Shown one piece after another: positions 7,311 through 7,832 of a DNA stretch of 7,832 bases. A model generated the notes under the pieces. That model saw only the letters and a program-made list of their open reading frames with translations. It was not told where the DNA came from and did not search any database. The translations under genes were made by a program, and so were the position numbers. Every line of letters begins with the position of its first letter. The first letter of the stretch is position 1. Source of the DNA: Candidatus Krumholzibacteriia bacterium (GTDB lineage: Bacteria > Krumholzibacteriota > Krumholzibacteria > WVZY01 > JAKEHA01); contig JAOTVO010000117.1 of assembly GCA_029863355.1 (NCBI GenBank), positions 1-7,832 on the forward strand, written 5' to 3'.

Positions 7311-7832
7311 TCAGATGGGGCCGCCGCGCTTGAAGATGCGCTCGTAGGCGAGGCCGTTCTCGCCGTGGTTGAAGACGGTGTCGAAGATCCAGGGCGCGAT
7401 GGGGCGCAGGAATATGCACACCTCGGAGCTCTCGATCTCCCGCCGCGTGTCGTCGGGGATGGGCAGCTCCAGGGCGACGGTGACGAGCAGGCTGCCCACG
7501 ATCATACCCACGATGAGGCCGAGCGCGGCGCCGCAGAAGCGGTCGACCCAGCCCAGGAACGTCATGCGCACCAGCTTCTGGATCGACGCGGCGACGAACT
7601 GGATCGCGATCATGCAGCCGAGGAAGATGGCGAGAAACGCGACCACCAGCCCGGGCGAGTACGGGAACGACAGGTGCTCGTGCATGACGGTCGCGAGCCC
7701 GGCGGCGAAGAGGACGGCGACGATCAACGCGCCGACGATCCCCGCCAGCTCGATGACCTGACGCACCAGTCCCCTGACCAGGCCGGCGATGGTGCCGACC
7801 GCCAGGAGGCCGATGAGCACGGCGTCGATGGC
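7311..7832 (-). CDS. cvpA: CvpA family membrane protein, 5' end beyond the right edge
   Basis: The visible 173 residues form a small integral membrane protein of the CvpA/colicin V production family. Hydrophobic segments lie at about residues 1-17, 25-46, 61-82 and 100-121 of the visible part. Between the last two is LGWVDRFCGAALGLIVGMIV, matching the family's conserved DR...G...G pattern. The GTG at 7818-7820 could be read as a start, but the frame stays open to the edge and the upstream codons give A-I-D-A before VLIGLL. CvpA proteins usually begin with a few residues and then a similar L/I-D-x-V segment, so the true start is probably a few codons outside. The C-terminal tail (about 122-173) is soluble. 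The family's role is poorly defined; links to envelope integrity, biofilm and colicin V export are reported. Neighbouring mutS2 is a known context for cvpA in other bacteria. Confidence 0.87.
   Translation of the reverse strand, partial: AIDAVLIGLLAVGTIAGLVRGLVRQVIELAGIVGALIVAVLFAAGLATVMHEHLSFPYSPGLVVAFLAIFLGCMIAIQFVAASIQKLVRMTFLGWVDRFCGAALGLIVGMIVGSLLVTVALELPIPDDTRREIESSEVCIFLRPIAPWIFDTVFNHGENGLAYERIFKRGGPI

Overview
The window is a compact, strongly G+C-rich stretch (about two thirds G+C by eye). Every confident gene lies on the minus strand, so it reads from right to left: cvpA (cut by the right edge), a secreted 8-bladed PQQ-type beta-propeller protein, mutS2, dnaG, rpoD, and a tRNA with anticodon CAU. 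A hairpin-plus-T-tract terminator on the same strand ends the series. Gaps between genes are small (86, 16, 17, 27 and 9 nt), which fits one long transcription unit with possible internal promoters.

This is a version of the macromolecular synthesis operon. In E. coli that operon is rpsU-dnaG-rpoD; from general knowledge, other lineages have cvpA and mutS2 upstream of dnaG-rpoD. The RpoD has a full region 1.1 and a long non-conserved insert of about 210 residues. That fits proteobacteria-like, deltaproteobacteria-like or related Gram-negative lineages and argues against Firmicutes. I cannot place the organism more precisely from sequence alone.

Layout: 1-71 is a small left-edge piece with two short open frames and no clear gene. 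A terminator lies at 72-107, the tRNA (most likely lysidine-type tRNA-Ile2, which reads AUA) at 114-189, rpoD at 199-1959, dnaG at 1987-3741 (TTG start), mutS2 at 3759-6122, the propeller gene at 6139-7224, an 86-nt spacer with an operator-like inverted repeat at 7225-7310, and cvpA from 7311 past the right edge.

The operon joins replication priming (DnaG), housekeeping transcription (RpoD) and a MutS2-type ATPase linked to recombination or ribosome quality control with a decoding tRNA. The outlier is the exported propeller protein between cvpA and mutS2. It has eight blade repeats at an exact 40-residue (120-bp) period, a vicinal Cys-Cys pair, and a stop codon 16 nt before a mutS2 start with no visible Shine-Dalgarno. 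I see no CRISPR array, transposon, phage gene or defence system. The propeller insertion and the rpoD-tRNA junction are the parts most worth a second look.
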